Source: Thiomonas sp. FB-Cd
GTDB lineage: Bacteria; Pseudomonadota; Gammaproteobacteria; Burkholderiales; Burkholderiaceae_C
Assembly: GCF_000733775.1 (NCBI RefSeq)
Contig: NZ_JPOE01000002.1
Span: 2,666,001-2,730,000 of the forward strand
DNA length: 64,000 nt
Direction: 5' to 3'
Position numbers and translations under genes: made by a program. Of this stretch, positions 35,720 through 45,308 are shown piece after piece. Numbering within the stretch: the stretch's first letter is position 1; every line of letters starts with the position of its first letter. The notes beneath the pieces are model-generated. The model worked only from the letters and a program-made list of their open reading frames with translations, was not told the origin of the DNA and ran no database searches.

Positions 35720-35974
35720 TCATGCCGCCGCGGCGTGGCGATGGGTCAGGTCGCCCACACCGGCAAGCAATCCCTCGACGGAGATGTCTTCGTCGAGTTC
35801 TTCCCAGTGCAGGCCGCGCGTGCTGATGGTGTAGCTGGCGCGTTGCGCGGTGGTGGCATGCAACAGGCGTGGGAACCAGGCCAACGGCACGCCTAGCACA
35901 CGCCCATCGGAAAGCCGCACCTGCATGCTGTCGTCGTCGAAGGTGACGGATTGCGCCCTAACCAAAGTGTTCAT
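35720..35974 (-). CDS. DUF2442 protein, second gene of a DUF4160-DUF2442 pair
   Basis: The protein has 84 residues with the DUF2442 layout: QSVTFDDDSMQVRLSDGRVL, then GVPLAWFPRLLHAT and GLHWEELDEDISVEGLLAG. The last few codons (HRHAAAA) appear to run into the integrase tail that follows. The gene overlaps the DUF4160 gene by 17 bases. Such pairs are widespread and are suspected toxin-antitoxin modules; no activity is established from this sequence. Confidence 0.8.
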   Translation of the reverse strand: MNTLVRAQSVTFDDDSMQVRLSDGRVLGVPLAWFPRLLHATTAQRASYTISTRGLHWEELDEDISVEGLLAGVGDLTHRHAAAA

Positions 35975-36197
35975 CCCAGGTCCTTTCGATGTCGTTGACG
36001 TTGCTCTCGATCACCTGAACAAGCTCACGCAAGGTTTTGGCATCAAAGCCGTCGTTGTAAGCCACACACGCGGGGTGAAGCCAGAATTTCGCGTCAATGC
36101 CATCCTTGACAGCATGGATGTGAACTGGCTCGCGCGGGTTGCCTTCATTCGAGAAGAACAGGAAACGAAATCCCTTGTGGCGAAAAACAACTGGCAT
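35958..36197 (-). CDS. DUF4160 protein
   Basis: The protein has 79 residues: FRFLFFSNEGNPREPVHIHA and AKFWLHPACVAYNDGFDAKT are the DUF4160 signatures (H-x-H and the W-L-x-P strand). It is cotranscribed with the overlapping DUF2442 gene. Role unknown; suggested to be a small toxin-like component because of its constant partner. Confidence 0.82.
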   Translation of the reverse strand: MPVVFRHKGFRFLFFSNEGNPREPVHIHAVKDGIDAKFWLHPACVAYNDGFDAKTLRELVQVIESNVNDIERTWDEHFG

Positions 36198-36206
36198 GGC
36201 GCGATG

Positions 36207-36289
36207 CTATCCCAACTTCGCCGCCAGCTTCTCGGCCTCGACATGGGTGTACCGCTTGAGCATGGACAGGGACTTGTGCCCCGTCAACC
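36207..36289 (-). pseudogene. Integrase 3' tail, copy 2
   Basis: The minus strand reads LTGHKSLSMLKRYTHVEAEK then LAAKLG and stop, nearly identical to copy 1. Together the two tails form a direct repeat of about 80 bases bracketing the DUF4160-DUF2442 pair. The stretch to its right (36300-36400) holds a short minus-strand protein scrap (VEIEGAGHDLCMPEIDEG) of unknown origin. Confidence 0.72.
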
Positions 36290-36477
36290 AACGTTGCTCG
36301 CGCACAGCTCGGGAATATAGGGGCCTTCATCGATCTCGGGCATGCAGAGATCATGCCCAGCGCCTTCAATTTCCACGCTGACAAAGCCTTGGGCGTGCGC
36401 CTGCCTGGTATGCGTCCGGCAAACCCATCTTTTCAGTGAAGGGCGGCTGAGCGAAGCTTGGGGTTTTGGGAGGCTGC

Positions 36478-36843
36478 ATGCGATCAGACAAGCTCAGTGA
36501 GGAGAGGATTGGGGAGATTCTGGCGATCCTCGATGAACTCAAGGCCAGCGGTGGGCGTGCCGAGGTTTTTGCCCAAAGCCATGGCGTCAGCTACGGGCAG
36601 CTTCGGGGCTGACTGTCACACGCACCGCGCTGGCGGGCGCAGTTGGCAGGGCAGGAGGTGCCTGCGCGTGCGAGCGGGTTCGTGCAAGCCAGGCTCAGCC
36701 CGAGGTCTGGTGCGGTGGCCGCCGATGCGCTGCCGGCCCACGCGCGCATCACCTGCGTGGCTGGCGCTCGGCGGGCGCAGATCGACTGGCCTGTGGCCCA
36801 TGCGGCGGAGTGCGCGCAGTGGCTGCGAGCCTGGCTGGGGTGA
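36478..36843 (+). pseudogene. IS66-family TnpA with in-frame stop
   Basis: Frame: MRSDKLSEERIGEILAILDE, then SHGVSYGQLRG, TGA at 36610, then LSHAPRWRAQLAGQE and onward in the same frame to the stop at 36843. The stop replaces what is probably a tryptophan codon. This is the first, DNA-binding protein of an IS66 element. Confidence 0.7.
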
Positions 36844-36846
36844 GCC

Positions 36847-37188
36847 ATGCTGCGCATTGAGGCCGTCTGGCTGGCGGTGGGTGCCAGTGATCTGCGCGGC
36901 GGCATGGACAGCCTGCTGGGCCAGGTTGCGGCCCGGTTTGGCTCAGCGCAGCGGCACCACGCCTACGTGCTTGCCAACCGCAGCGCGACAAGGCTGAAGG
37001 TGCTGGTGTTTGATGGCGCGGGAATCTGGCTGTGCACACGCCGACTGCAAGAAGGCCGGTTCGTCTGGCCGCAGGACGATCGTGAGGCGCTGCACCTGAG
37101 CGAGCAGCAATGGCGCTGGCTGGTGGCCGGGCTGCCGTGGCAGCGGATGACGGCGCACGCCAGGGCAGCAGCCATTGCCGTGGTGTAG
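36847..37188 (+). CDS. tnpB: IS66-family TnpB (Orf2)
   Basis: The protein has 113 residues with the typical block GASDLRGGMDSLLGQV, then RLKVLVFDGAGIWLCTRRLQ and GRFVWPQ. It is intact and begins 4 bases after tnpA. IS66 elements need this accessory protein for transposition. Its function is not understood biochemically. Confidence 0.88.
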   Translation: MLRIEAVWLAVGASDLRGGMDSLLGQVAARFGSAQRHHAYVLANRSATRLKVLVFDGAGIWLCTRRLQEGRFVWPQDDREALHLSEQQWRWLVAGLPWQRMTAHARAAAIAVV

Positions 37189-37256
37189 GCGCTGGCGGTT
37201 GTCGATCCGGACAACTCCCACTGCTCGCGCACGCTCACGCGCGCGAGAATGTGCCC

Positions 37257-37916
37257 ATGCTCGACGCCATCGATTCCGACCGACTGCAGGCCCTGAGGGA
37301 CGATCCGACGGCGCAGTACGCGCGTGCGGTCATTGCCCGCATGCAGGCGGATCTGAAGTTCAAGCAGACGAAGATCGAGGCCCTGAGCTTCGAGCTGGCG
37401 CGCCTCAAGCAATGGCGTTTTGGGCAATCGAGCGAGGCACTGGACACCCAGGGCGAGCTCTTCGATGCCAAGACGCAGGCGCTGCTGCAAGCCGAGGAAC
37501 AGGCCGAGGACCGGGCAGCCGATGAGGAGCGCACAGCCCCAGGCAAACGTCGCCCCAAACGCCAACCACTGCCCAGTCAACTGCCGCGCATCGAACACCG
37601 CTACGAGATCGAATCGGGGCAGTGCCCGCAGGGCCACGCCCTGCGCCGCATCGGTGAGGAGATCAGCGAACAGCTCGACTGCGAGCCCACGCGTTTCTTC
37701 GTGCACCGGCACATCCGCGGCAAGTACGCCTGCGCATGCTGCCAGACGGTGTTGGCTGCGCCCATGCCGGCCCAGATCATCGACAAGGGCATCCCCGCTC
37801 CCGGCCTGCTGGCGCAGGTGGTGCTGGCCAAGCACGACGATCACCTGCCGCTGTACCGCCAGGAGGAGATCTATCGCCGCAGCGGCGTGCACATCCCGCG
37901 CTCGATTTTCCGTTGA
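37257..37916 (+). pseudogene. IS66-family TnpC, truncated after the N-terminal third
   Basis: The frame has the leader coiled coil (LKFKQTKIEALSFELARLKQ), the zinc-binding region (YACACCQTV) and LAKHDDHLPLYRQEEIYRRS, and breaks at about 37902 after GVHIPRS. The DDE catalytic domain is missing. The break adjoins an unrelated gene scrap and an ISL3 gene, so the element is dead. Confidence 0.82.
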
Positions 37917-38107
37917 GGAAGTTCTCCTGGCTCCACAGTATCTTGAGGTGTTGCCAGACCAAGCGCGACAAAGGCTTGACCCAGAAGTGTTTGGAAGTTT
38001 GCCGTCTGCGGATATGCGCCATACCGTTCGACCAGAACGTGGGCGGCAGTCGCCTCCAATAGATCTTTTCGGATTTGTGCAAAACGCGGTAGAAAGCAGG
38101 TGGTCCG
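37905..38107 (-). pseudogene. Scrap resembling the C-terminal domain of abortive-infection proteins
   Basis: The minus strand reads FAQIRKDLLEATAAHVLVER, then YGAYPQTANFQTLLGQAFVA and LGLATP. The pattern (helix with LLE-T-A-x-H, then a short loop and F-x-x-L-L-x-x-x-x-x-A-L-G-L) recalls the Abi_C domain found in abortive-infection proteins. Only about 65 codons remain between the IS66 break and the ISL3 gene. Low certainty. Confidence 0.35.
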
Positions 38108-39412
38108 TCAGTCCAGTTGACCGGACTCGGACATCGCCACCAAGGTTGGAATGTGCGGGCCGTATTCGACCGGCTTCCGGGTCTCGGTGGTTGGAACCCC
38201 CGGTCGCCCGCCGTCGATCAACCGGATCACGCTCCCCACCTTGCGAGCCTCCTTCGCGTACAGCGCCTTCGCACGCAGGATCTCAAAGCTGTACCCCCGC
38301 CCGTTGCGGTTGGCGATCTTGATCAGGCCGTTCAAGCTCTCGGTGTAGGCGTTCGTGATCTGCGCCGGAGAGTCCCAGTAGGCGAAGATGTCGGCATAGT
38401 GGTCTCGCACCGTTCTCGCCAAGGATCTGAACTCGTCGAGCCCAGAAGCCGGGATGCAGTTCTCCCAAGCCTCGAAGGCCCGCATTGCGGAAGCCTTGTC
38501 GGGGTCGTCGTAGATCCGGTAGAAGGTTTCCTTGAAATCGTAGGCCAGAGCGAGTGCGGGATAGGTCTCGCGCACGGCGTCGAGCGCGCGAAGCTCTGTC
38601 GGGCTGAGCGACTTCGGACGCTTGAGCGTCAGCCAGCGCAGGGACTTCTTGACCTTGATCCGGTCATCCTTATCCAGCTTGGCTTGTAGGCGCTTGCGCT
38701 CGGCCTCCAGCGCATCCGACGCCATGCGCACCACATGGAACTTGTCGATCACCAGCCTTGCGTTCGGCAGGTAGGCTTCAAACGAGTTCTTGTAGGGCCG
38801 CCACATGTCCGTGCAGACCCATTCGACGCGATCCCGGTTTGGCAGCTTCGCGAAGTACGGCTTGAGATGCTGCTGGGTCCTGGCCTCCAGCATGTCGAAG
38901 AGGTTGTTGGTGGCCAAATTCGTGATGACGCATCGGTAGGCGCCGCCGATCATCACCTCGTCGATGCCCATGATGATCGGCGTCTCGTAGCGCACGGTGC
39001 GTTCGAGGTCTGCGATCAGGTCGTGCGCGATGTTCTTGATCGTGTTCACCGCCAAGCCAGTTTGCTGCGACATGGCGTGGAACGTCATGCTCAAGCAGCG
39101 CTCGCGAATGGCGTCCACGAGCCTGCGCGTTGCCCGTCGCCGCTCATCCAAGAAGGGCAACTCGGGGGTGTCCATCGTGCCGCAAGCGCCGCACCGGAAG
39201 CGCGGTCTGCTGATCTCCAGGCGCACCGGCTGCATTTGCATGGGTGTGTCGGCCACCACCGTCACCCGCTTGCCGTGACGGTACATGGGCTGGACGCACG
39301 ACGGGCAGATGGGCAGCCCCTCCAAGCTGTACTGGGCAGCGATGACGATAGAGCCGTTCTCGCTGCGCAGATCCACCGGCTCAATGCCGGGCAGATTCAG
39401 TAGATCAAGCAC
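38108..39412 (-). CDS. ISL3-family transposase
   Basis: The protein has 434 residues. The N-terminal zinc finger is CPSCVQPMYRHGKRV with FRCGACG, the helix-turn-helix is TGLAVNTIKNIAHDL, and the DDE domain has IMGIDEVMIGGAYRC, WVCTDMWRPYKN, FHVVRMASDALEAE and YTESLNGLIKIANRN. All look intact. The GTG start lies 8 bases inside the end of hsdR, with GGGGGAA as ribosome-binding site also inside hsdR, so no separate left end of the element is visible between the two genes. Confidence 0.9.
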   Translation of the reverse strand: MLDLLNLPGIEPVDLRSENGSIVIAAQYSLEGLPICPSCVQPMYRHGKRVTVVADTPMQMQPVRLEISRPRFRCGACGTMDTPELPFLDERRRATRRLVDAIRERCLSMTFHAMSQQTGLAVNTIKNIAHDLIADLERTVRYETPIIMGIDEVMIGGAYRCVITNLATNNLFDMLEARTQQHLKPYFAKLPNRDRVEWVCTDMWRPYKNSFEAYLPNARLVIDKFHVVRMASDALEAERKRLQAKLDKDDRIKVKKSLRWLTLKRPKSLSPTELRALDAVRETYPALALAYDFKETFYRIYDDPDKASAMRAFEAWENCIPASGLDEFRSLARTVRDHYADIFAYWDSPAQITNAYTESLNGLIKIANRNGRGYSFEILRAKALYAKEARKVGSVIRLIDGGRPGVPTTETRKPVEYGPHIPTLVAMSESGQLD

Positions 39413-42400
39413 CCGCTTCCCCCATGTCGAGCGTGCGCCGATCCCTGTCCAGTTCGTAGATCAGGTCGATGAACGCCGTCATGGCTTGCTTGTCGGCTTT
39501 GAGGAGGACCGTCGCCAGCTTCTGGTGGGACGTGAGGGCGCGGACCACTGCGTTTTGAACGGCGCCAGGCAGGTTGCCTTTCATGGCCTGGTCGCGCGAG
39601 TTGTTCTCGATCTGCGCCATCACCACGTCGCTCTCCTGCGTGATCGCTGCGACCTGGTTGGCGAAGGCCATCTGGTCGCGCACGGGCGCGGCATCGCCGA
39701 AGAGGTGGTTGAGCTTTTCGATAATCTCCCTGAGATACTTCGCGTCGTCCGCCGTTCCATCGGTACTGCCTGGCCCGATGGGCTTAAGGACGGGCGGTTC
39801 GGGATCGGATTTCGGGGTGAGTGGGGTCGCCTTGATGTCGAACCCCATGAGGACCAGCGCCTTCAGGTCGATGTTCTCGACCGCTTCACCATCAAGACGC
39901 TTGCCGAGCAGCTTGGCAAAGGCGGCGTAGTTTTCGAGTTCTGGGTCGCCAAAGTCGATGAGTTGAGCCACATAGGCGTAGGTGCGGCAGAAGCGCCCAA
40001 GGGCACCCTTGAACGCCACCAGAGCGCCCACCTGCTGAGCGACATCGTGCCGCTGGTAGTCCGCCTCCTTCTCGCCGTTTTTGTCTCCGCTGGCGCGAGC
40101 TTTCTCGAATGCCGCTTCCCACATCTCGACCGCATCGCGCAGCATCGTCAATCGCTCGTTGTAGATGCGCGTAGGCTTCTCGGTCGCAGCGTACAGGGCC
40201 TTGTGCTGCGGGTCGTGTGCCTGGGTGATGTCGCGGATCGACTTGAAGCGCGCCTCCTTGAAAGCGGCGAGGTCATCGGCATCGAAGATGTCCTGAGCAT
40301 CGAGCGCATCGCGGATCTGGTAGACGATGTTGGGGTCCTGCACATCCTCCATCTCCGCGCCCGCATCAAAGAGCGCAAAAGCATCGAGCACGCTTTGCGG
40401 GTCGTTCACGAAATCGATGATGAAGGTCTCGTCCTTGCCCGGCGCCACACGGTTCAGGCGTGAGAAAGTCTGGACGATCTCAACACCGTTGGCGATCTTT
40501 TTGTCCACGTACATCGCCACCAGCTTGGGTTGGTCGAACCCCGTCTGGAACTTGTCGGCTACCAGCATGATCCGGTACTCGGGCCTGTCAAACGAGGCGC
40601 GAAGGTCAACGCTTGCCAGGTGCGGCGCGTTCATGCTCGTTTCCGTGAACTCGTCCTTCTCATCGACCATGAACGCCTCGGCGGCCAATGGGTCGTCCTG
40701 GAAGTGCATCACCTGCTTACCAGTGACCTTGCCCGAGAAGGCCACAAGGCAGCGAATGCCGGCATGCTCGGCGTGCTTCTCGATGTAGGCGTCGAACGCC
40801 TTCTTGTAGCGCACGACGGCAGGCCGGGAGCTTGTCACGACCATCGCTTTGGCCTTGCCGTCGAGCAGGTGCATGACGTTCTTGCTGAAGTGCTCGACGA
40901 TGAACTGCACCTTCTGGGTGACGTTGGTCGGGTGCAGAGACATCCATTGCGCGAGCGTCCTCTTCGCGCGCTTGGTGCTGACCCGCTTGGAGTCCTCAAT
41001 CTCCTTGGACAGGTTGAACGCCGTCTTGTAGGGCATGTAGCCCTTGAGCACGTCCAGGATGAAGCGTTCCTCGATAGCCTGCCGCATCGGGTAGCGGTGG
41101 AAGGGGCGCGGCGGGTTGTCCTTCGACACAGGCTTGGCCGGATCGGCGGGCCTGCCGAACAGCATGAGGGTCGAGTGCTTGGGCGTTCCCGTGAAGGCAA
41201 AGTTGCTGATGTTCGTCGGACGCACCCGCGACTTCTGCAACTGCTCCAGCAGTTCCTCAACCGTGAGCTTGTCCATGCCGCCCTTGGCGCCCATGCCGAG
41301 CGCCGCCTGGAGCTTGGTCGCCGTGGTGCCCGTCTGCGAGGTGTGCGCCTCGTCGATGATGACGGCGAAGTTGCTCCCTTTCAGCGCATCCTCTGTCACG
41401 ATGGCTTCCATCGCGTAGGGGAAGGTCTGGATCGTCACGACGATGATGGGCGTGCCCGAGAGCAGCGCCTCGGCGAGTTGCTTGCTCTTCGATGTCGACG
41501 ATTTGATGCGGTCGATGGCCGCAATCACCCCGAACTGGTGATCGATCTGCTTGATCGCGTCCTGCAACTGGCTGTCGAGCACGTTGCGGTCTGTGACGAT
41601 GATCACGCTCTTGAAGATCGCATCCCCGTTGTCCCGTCGTAGCTTGATCAGGTCGTGCGCCGTCCAGGCGATGGTGTTCGTCTTGCCCGAGCCCGCGCTG
41701 TGATCGCACAGGTACTGCATGCCAGGGCCGTTGGCCTTGGCGTCGGCGATCATCGTGCCCACCGCCTCCCACTGGTGAAAGCGCGGGAAGATCAGCGTTT
41801 CCTTCTTGGTGTAGTTGCCCTTGAGATCCACCACGTCCTTCTTCTCAACGAAGACGAAGCTGTGGAAGATGCGCAGCCAGGCATCGCGCTGGCAGATGCG
41901 CTCCCAAAAGTAGGCCACGGGGTACTCGCCATCGAGCCTGGCAGGGTTGCCTGCATGCCCCTCATTGCCCTCGTTGAACGGCAGGAAGAATGTGTTGGCC
42001 CCATCGAGCTTGGTGGTCATCTGGATGTCGGAATCGGACATCGCAAAATGCACCACGGCCCCGCGTCGGAAGGTCAGCAGCAGCTCGCGTCGCTTGGTCT
42101 TGGAGTCGAACGGCAGCCGGTCATTGCGGTACTGATCCATCGCGGCCTCAGCCGACTGGGTGAAGTCGGTCTTGACCTCAATGGTCGCAACCGGGATGCC
42201 GTTGATGAACAGCACGAGATCGATGGCCAGTTTGCGCGTCGGGTGGTACTGCAACTGCGGCACGACGCGCAGGATGTTGGCGCCATAGCGCTGGAGCACG
42301 TCGGCGTTGCGCTTGTCCTCAGGTGCGGCCTCGGAGAGGTCGATCTGGCCGCAGCCCGCGACCGAGATCCCGCGCCGCAGGACGTGCATCGTGCCCTTCT

Positions 42401-42647
42401 TGGGTTCTTCCAGCGCGCGGACGATCTGGTTCATCAGGTGCTCCAGGGCGCGGTCGCCGTGGTCCTTGACCAGTTTCTCCCAGACCTTCGGCTGGGAGGC
42501 TTGCAACCAGGCCACCATATCGTCTGGGTACAGCGCGCGCTCGGTGTCGTAATGGTCGGTGTGGCCGACGACCCAACCCTGGGCCTGGAGCTTGCCGACG
42601 ATGTAGCCCTCGAAGTGCTTTTCCTGGTGTGCGGTGTCGACTTTCAT
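39405..42647 (-). CDS. hsdR: Type I restriction enzyme, R (motor/nuclease) subunit
   Basis: HsdR translocates DNA and cuts it far from the recognition site. The protein has 1080 residues. The N-terminal endonuclease region has DLVLFINGIPVATIEVKTDF (D...E-x-K). The helicase part has Walker A DHSAGSGKTNTIAW (~310), VIIDEAHTSQTG, FAFTGTPKHSTLML and DKFQTGFDQPKL, then HVLG-type helical C-terminal segments. The start is placed at the ATG at 42647 (MKVDTAHQEKHFEGY); the longer open frame upstream overlaps the previous gene. Last gene of the operon; its end overlaps an ISL3 transposase start, so the final residues may be altered. Confidence 0.93.
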   Translation of the reverse strand: MKVDTAHQEKHFEGYIVGKLQAQGWVVGHTDHYDTERALYPDDMVAWLQASQPKVWEKLVKDHGDRALEHLMNQIVRALEEPKKGTMHVLRRGISVAGCGQIDLSEAAPEDKRNADVLQRYGANILRVVPQLQYHPTRKLAIDLVLFINGIPVATIEVKTDFTQSAEAAMDQYRNDRLPFDSKTKRRELLLTFRRGAVVHFAMSDSDIQMTTKLDGANTFFLPFNEGNEGHAGNPARLDGEYPVAYFWERICQRDAWLRIFHSFVFVEKKDVVDLKGNYTKKETLIFPRFHQWEAVGTMIADAKANGPGMQYLCDHSAGSGKTNTIAWTAHDLIKLRRDNGDAIFKSVIIVTDRNVLDSQLQDAIKQIDHQFGVIAAIDRIKSSTSKSKQLAEALLSGTPIIVVTIQTFPYAMEAIVTEDALKGSNFAVIIDEAHTSQTGTTATKLQAALGMGAKGGMDKLTVEELLEQLQKSRVRPTNISNFAFTGTPKHSTLMLFGRPADPAKPVSKDNPPRPFHRYPMRQAIEERFILDVLKGYMPYKTAFNLSKEIEDSKRVSTKRAKRTLAQWMSLHPTNVTQKVQFIVEHFSKNVMHLLDGKAKAMVVTSSRPAVVRYKKAFDAYIEKHAEHAGIRCLVAFSGKVTGKQVMHFQDDPLAAEAFMVDEKDEFTETSMNAPHLASVDLRASFDRPEYRIMLVADKFQTGFDQPKLVAMYVDKKIANGVEIVQTFSRLNRVAPGKDETFIIDFVNDPQSVLDAFALFDAGAEMEDVQDPNIVYQIRDALDAQDIFDADDLAAFKEARFKSIRDITQAHDPQHKALYAATEKPTRIYNERLTMLRDAVEMWEAAFEKARASGDKNGEKEADYQRHDVAQQVGALVAFKGALGRFCRTYAYVAQLIDFGDPELENYAAFAKLLGKRLDGEAVENIDLKALVLMGFDIKATPLTPKSDPEPPVLKPIGPGSTDGTADDAKYLREIIEKLNHLFGDAAPVRDQMAFANQVAAITQESDVVMAQIENNSRDQAMKGNLPGAVQNAVVRALTSHQKLATVLLKADKQAMTAFIDLIYELDRDRRTLDMGEAGA

Positions 42648-42661
42648 CACGCCTTCTCTTC

Positions 42662-43381
42662 CTAGTGCAAGGTCGGTGCATGGCCGCAGCATTTCTTGTA
42701 TTTCTGGCCCGAACCGCAGGGACAGGAATCGTTGCGCCCCACCTTGGTCGCTTCGCGTCGCAGCGGAGTGCGCGAGGCGACCGCCGGCGCTGCGGATCGC
42801 CGCTCCAGCCAGTGCGCGTGGACCGCCGCGAGCGAGGGCACCACGGCATCTACCCAGCGTTGCACGCCGCCCTCTTTGCGGGTGATCTCCAGTCCGGTGC
42901 CATCGCCCAGACGCAGAAAGGGCGTGATCAGACAGCCTCCGTCCATCTTGCCGCCCGGCTTGAACGCATCCAGCGCCCACAGCGCAGCCCAGTCATCGGC
43001 ATTGAAGTGCTGAGTTGCGGTCAGAAAGCCCTCGCACCATTCCGCCGCACCCCATGCTGCATCGCGGAAAAACACCGGCTCGAAGGACGCGGGGTTGCGC
43101 GCAAACGCATCGGCGATGCGATTCATCAGGCCCATGATCAGGCCCATAATTTCCTGGGCTTGCGCCATGTTCGCAAACTCAGCTTCTTGCCGCCCTTGCT
43201 CGAAATCCCACACCCACGGCATCCAGGCCGAGGGCATCACCACGCGCGGACCGATTACCAGCGCGGTGAAAAAGCCTTCCAACGTGGACACATCCATAGC
43301 CGATTCGGGCACAGCGTCCGAACTCAGGAAATCGTCGAGACGTTGCAGATCGGCGTCGCTGAGGGTAGATGGCGCGGTCAT
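42662..43381 (-). CDS. YecA/UPF0149-family protein with C-terminal SEC-C zinc motif
   Basis: The protein has 239 residues. The N-terminal part ([20 protein letters not shown], then [19 protein letters not shown] and WCEGFLTAT) is the UPF0149 fold. The end [19 protein letters not shown] is the SEC-C metal motif known from SecA. The biochemical role is unclear; SEC-C tails bind zinc and often ribosomes or nucleic acid. Its ATG overlaps the previous stop and it ends 14 bases before hsdR, so it belongs to the restriction operon. Confidence 0.85.
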   Translation of the reverse strand: MTAPSTLSDADLQRLDDFLSSDAVPESAMDVSTLEGFFTALVIGPRVVMPSAWMPWVWDFEQGRQEAEFANMAQAQEIMGLIMGLMNRIADAFARNPASFEPVFFRDAAWGAAEWCEGFLTATQHFNADDWAALWALDAFKPGGKMDGGCLITPFLRLGDGTGLEITRKEGGVQRWVDAVVPSLAAVHAHWLERRSAAPAVASRTPLRREATKVGRNDSCPCGSGQKYKKCCGHAPTLH

Positions 43382-43953
43382 GAGAAGGACTCCGGGGTAG
43401 GCGAGGCCGCGTTTCGCTCGTTGGCGACACCTGCAGCGCGACGGAGCACCGCGTAGAGGGAGTTCATGACATCGTGCAATTCAGACAGTCGGACATAGGT
43501 CTCATACGGCACAGGCCGTCTCTGCTGTGGCTCGTAGCTGTCTTCGCCGTATCGAAATGCCTGTGATGTCGGATCGATCTGCGCAATTTCGCGCAGCCGG
43601 CTGACGATCCATGAAGGGACCTGCTCGCCGTGTTGATCGCGAGCGAACTGCACCAGTTCATCGGCAAGCGCATCCAACCGATGGTGATTCACGTCCCTGC
43701 CGAGAAGGTGCTTGACTAGGATTTCGAGCGCATGCCGGTAGAGAAACAGAACGGGATACGCGATCTCGAAGTCCGCGACCCGCTGCTTCTGGATCGACTC
43801 GACAAGCAGGTTGGCAGCCATCAAGTATTGCTCGGCCAGTTCGATACGCTCGGACGCGGTCAGTCCTCCGATCAGAAAGCCGAATGGGCCAGAATAGGCA
43901 TCTTCGCGCTGATCGTCCTCGCCGGGATCTCTGAAGAGCGGTTGTTTCTTCAT
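43378..43953 (-). CDS. Uncharacterised helical protein, possibly HEPN-like
   Basis: The protein has 191 residues: [20 protein letters not shown] and [20 protein letters not shown] are long helices with a Y-R-H-A-L-E motif like that of HEPN-fold proteins, then [20 protein letters not shown] and a mixed tail. The R-x-x-x-x-H nuclease motif of active HEPN toxins is not obvious. It starts 3 bases from the hsdS stop and overlaps the next gene, so it is embedded in the restriction operon. Function unknown. Confidence 0.6.
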   Translation of the reverse strand: MKKQPLFRDPGEDDQREDAYSGPFGFLIGGLTASERIELAEQYLMAANLLVESIQKQRVADFEIAYPVLFLYRHALEILVKHLLGRDVNHHRLDALADELVQFARDQHGEQVPSWIVSRLREIAQIDPTSQAFRYGEDSYEPQQRRPVPYETYVRLSELHDVMNSLYAVLRRAAGVANERNAASPTPESFS

Positions 43954-43955
43954 GG

Positions 43956-45308
43956 CTAATTCTCAGCGGAAGATCGGAAGTCGATTTGGCCAGTCACGGC
44001 GGCGGTGATGAAGGCTGCACGGCGTTCTTTGAGGAGATCGATGCTTCTTCTCGTTCGTTCTGCGAGCGCGTCCATGCTTTTGGTCTCGCGGTCAATATGC
44101 TCAATGATCGCAAGTTGTTCGGCCCTTGATGGAAGCGGCATCCTGAACGCCTCTATGTCAGGCATGTAAATAGTCTTATGCGTTGAACCAATCATGAGAC
44201 GGGACAATTCTTGCCTCATACCTAGAAGAACTAGGTACAGGAATTCATTGTTCAGGCGTGCTCCGCAACGCCAGACAGCAAAGTCCTGTGACGTTGCCAT
44301 ATCACACCCCATGATTGCCGGGAAGCCAACCGAAGCAGTCCTAGAAAGCATTACAGACCCGGCTGGGTGAAGTGTCGCCGATGAGTTTGCGATTCCTAGG
44401 TCGCTGATGTTCTCTTCCGTCTCAAAGATGTAACGGCGCCCCTCGCGTCGGACTTGCCAAATATCGGCGAGCGTGAACCAAGGGATGTAGCAGTCTTCCC
44501 ACCACTCTGGATGCGATCTGCTTGGGGTGTGGCCAGAGCCAAGCGCTGCAACGTGCCGCACCTGCACAACACCCCAATGCTCCGGCACCCCTCCGATCCA
44601 CTCCACGCCGGAATCCTTCATCTTCACGTTCGGGTCAAGCCCCTTCGTGACGGCGTGCGTGATCAGCGCCTGGCGCTTCTCCTGGAGTAGTTCGATGAAG
44701 CGGGACTTCTTGGCAATCAGGGCGTCGATGCGGGAGGTTTCGCGGTCGATATGATCGGCAAGATTTTTGCGCTCCTGCGGCGGAGGAAGACAGATCGGCG
44801 TGTCGCCAATTGCGTCCTGGTTGAGCCCGTATCGCGTGATTCCGGGTGCTTCCACGAAGAAGTGCGCTTGTGTGGGCTTAGCCTGAAGTGCCCGATGGAT
44901 GACCCGTGAGGTTTCAAAATCATCGTCACGAATCACGGTCAGGTGATACCCGCAAACAACTCCATCCAGATCGTCTGAGACAATCGCAGGGATGCCAATA
45001 TCCGATGGATCTTCCGAGTCCTTGGTAATGATCACATCACCCTTCTTGAGCGAAAATTGCTCGATCTCGTCAGCGGACGCCGTAGCCTGCATGAAGTCCA
45101 AACGTTGAGTTATGAACTCGTTGTAATAGACATCCGTGTAATTGCAGAGGCGGACATGCTGCTGACCGTCATACGATTTCTTGTCCACGTTGCTGTTCTT
45201 AAAGCTCGCAACGTGCCGCAGCCTTTTTACATCCCAATGCTCCGGCACGTTCCCGACCCACTCCACGCCGGAATCCTTGTAAGCCGGATAAGACTTGTAG
45301 TGGCTCAT
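43956..45308 (-). CDS. hsdS: Type I restriction enzyme, S (specificity) subunit
   Basis: HsdS chooses the bipartite DNA target. The 450-residue protein is an internal duplication: each half opens SGVEWVGNVPEHWDVKRLRH or SGVEWIGGVPEHWGVVQVRH and is followed by a variable target-recognition domain, then a conserved helix (DHIDRETSRIDALIAKKSRF and EHIDRETKSMDALAERTRRS). Both halves look complete. The ATG overlaps the preceding RhuM-Fic stop. Confidence 0.93.
   Translation of the reverse strand: MSHYKSYPAYKDSGVEWVGNVPEHWDVKRLRHVASFKNSNVDKKSYDGQQHVRLCNYTDVYYNEFITQRLDFMQATASADEIEQFSLKKGDVIITKDSEDPSDIGIPAIVSDDLDGVVCGYHLTVIRDDDFETSRVIHRALQAKPTQAHFFVEAPGITRYGLNQDAIGDTPICLPPPQERKNLADHIDRETSRIDALIAKKSRFIELLQEKRQALITHAVTKGLDPNVKMKDSGVEWIGGVPEHWGVVQVRHVAALGSGHTPSRSHPEWWEDCYIPWFTLADIWQVRREGRRYIFETEENISDLGIANSSATLHPAGSVMLSRTASVGFPAIMGCDMATSQDFAVWRCGARLNNEFLYLVLLGMRQELSRLMIGSTHKTIYMPDIEAFRMPLPSRAEQLAIIEHIDRETKSMDALAERTRRSIDLLKERRAAFITAAVTGQIDFRSSAEN

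Noticed and set aside
39285..42665. Plus-strand frames of 336 to 392 codons opposite hsdR
   Set aside because: Antisense to a clearly conserved HsdR; no recognisable domains.
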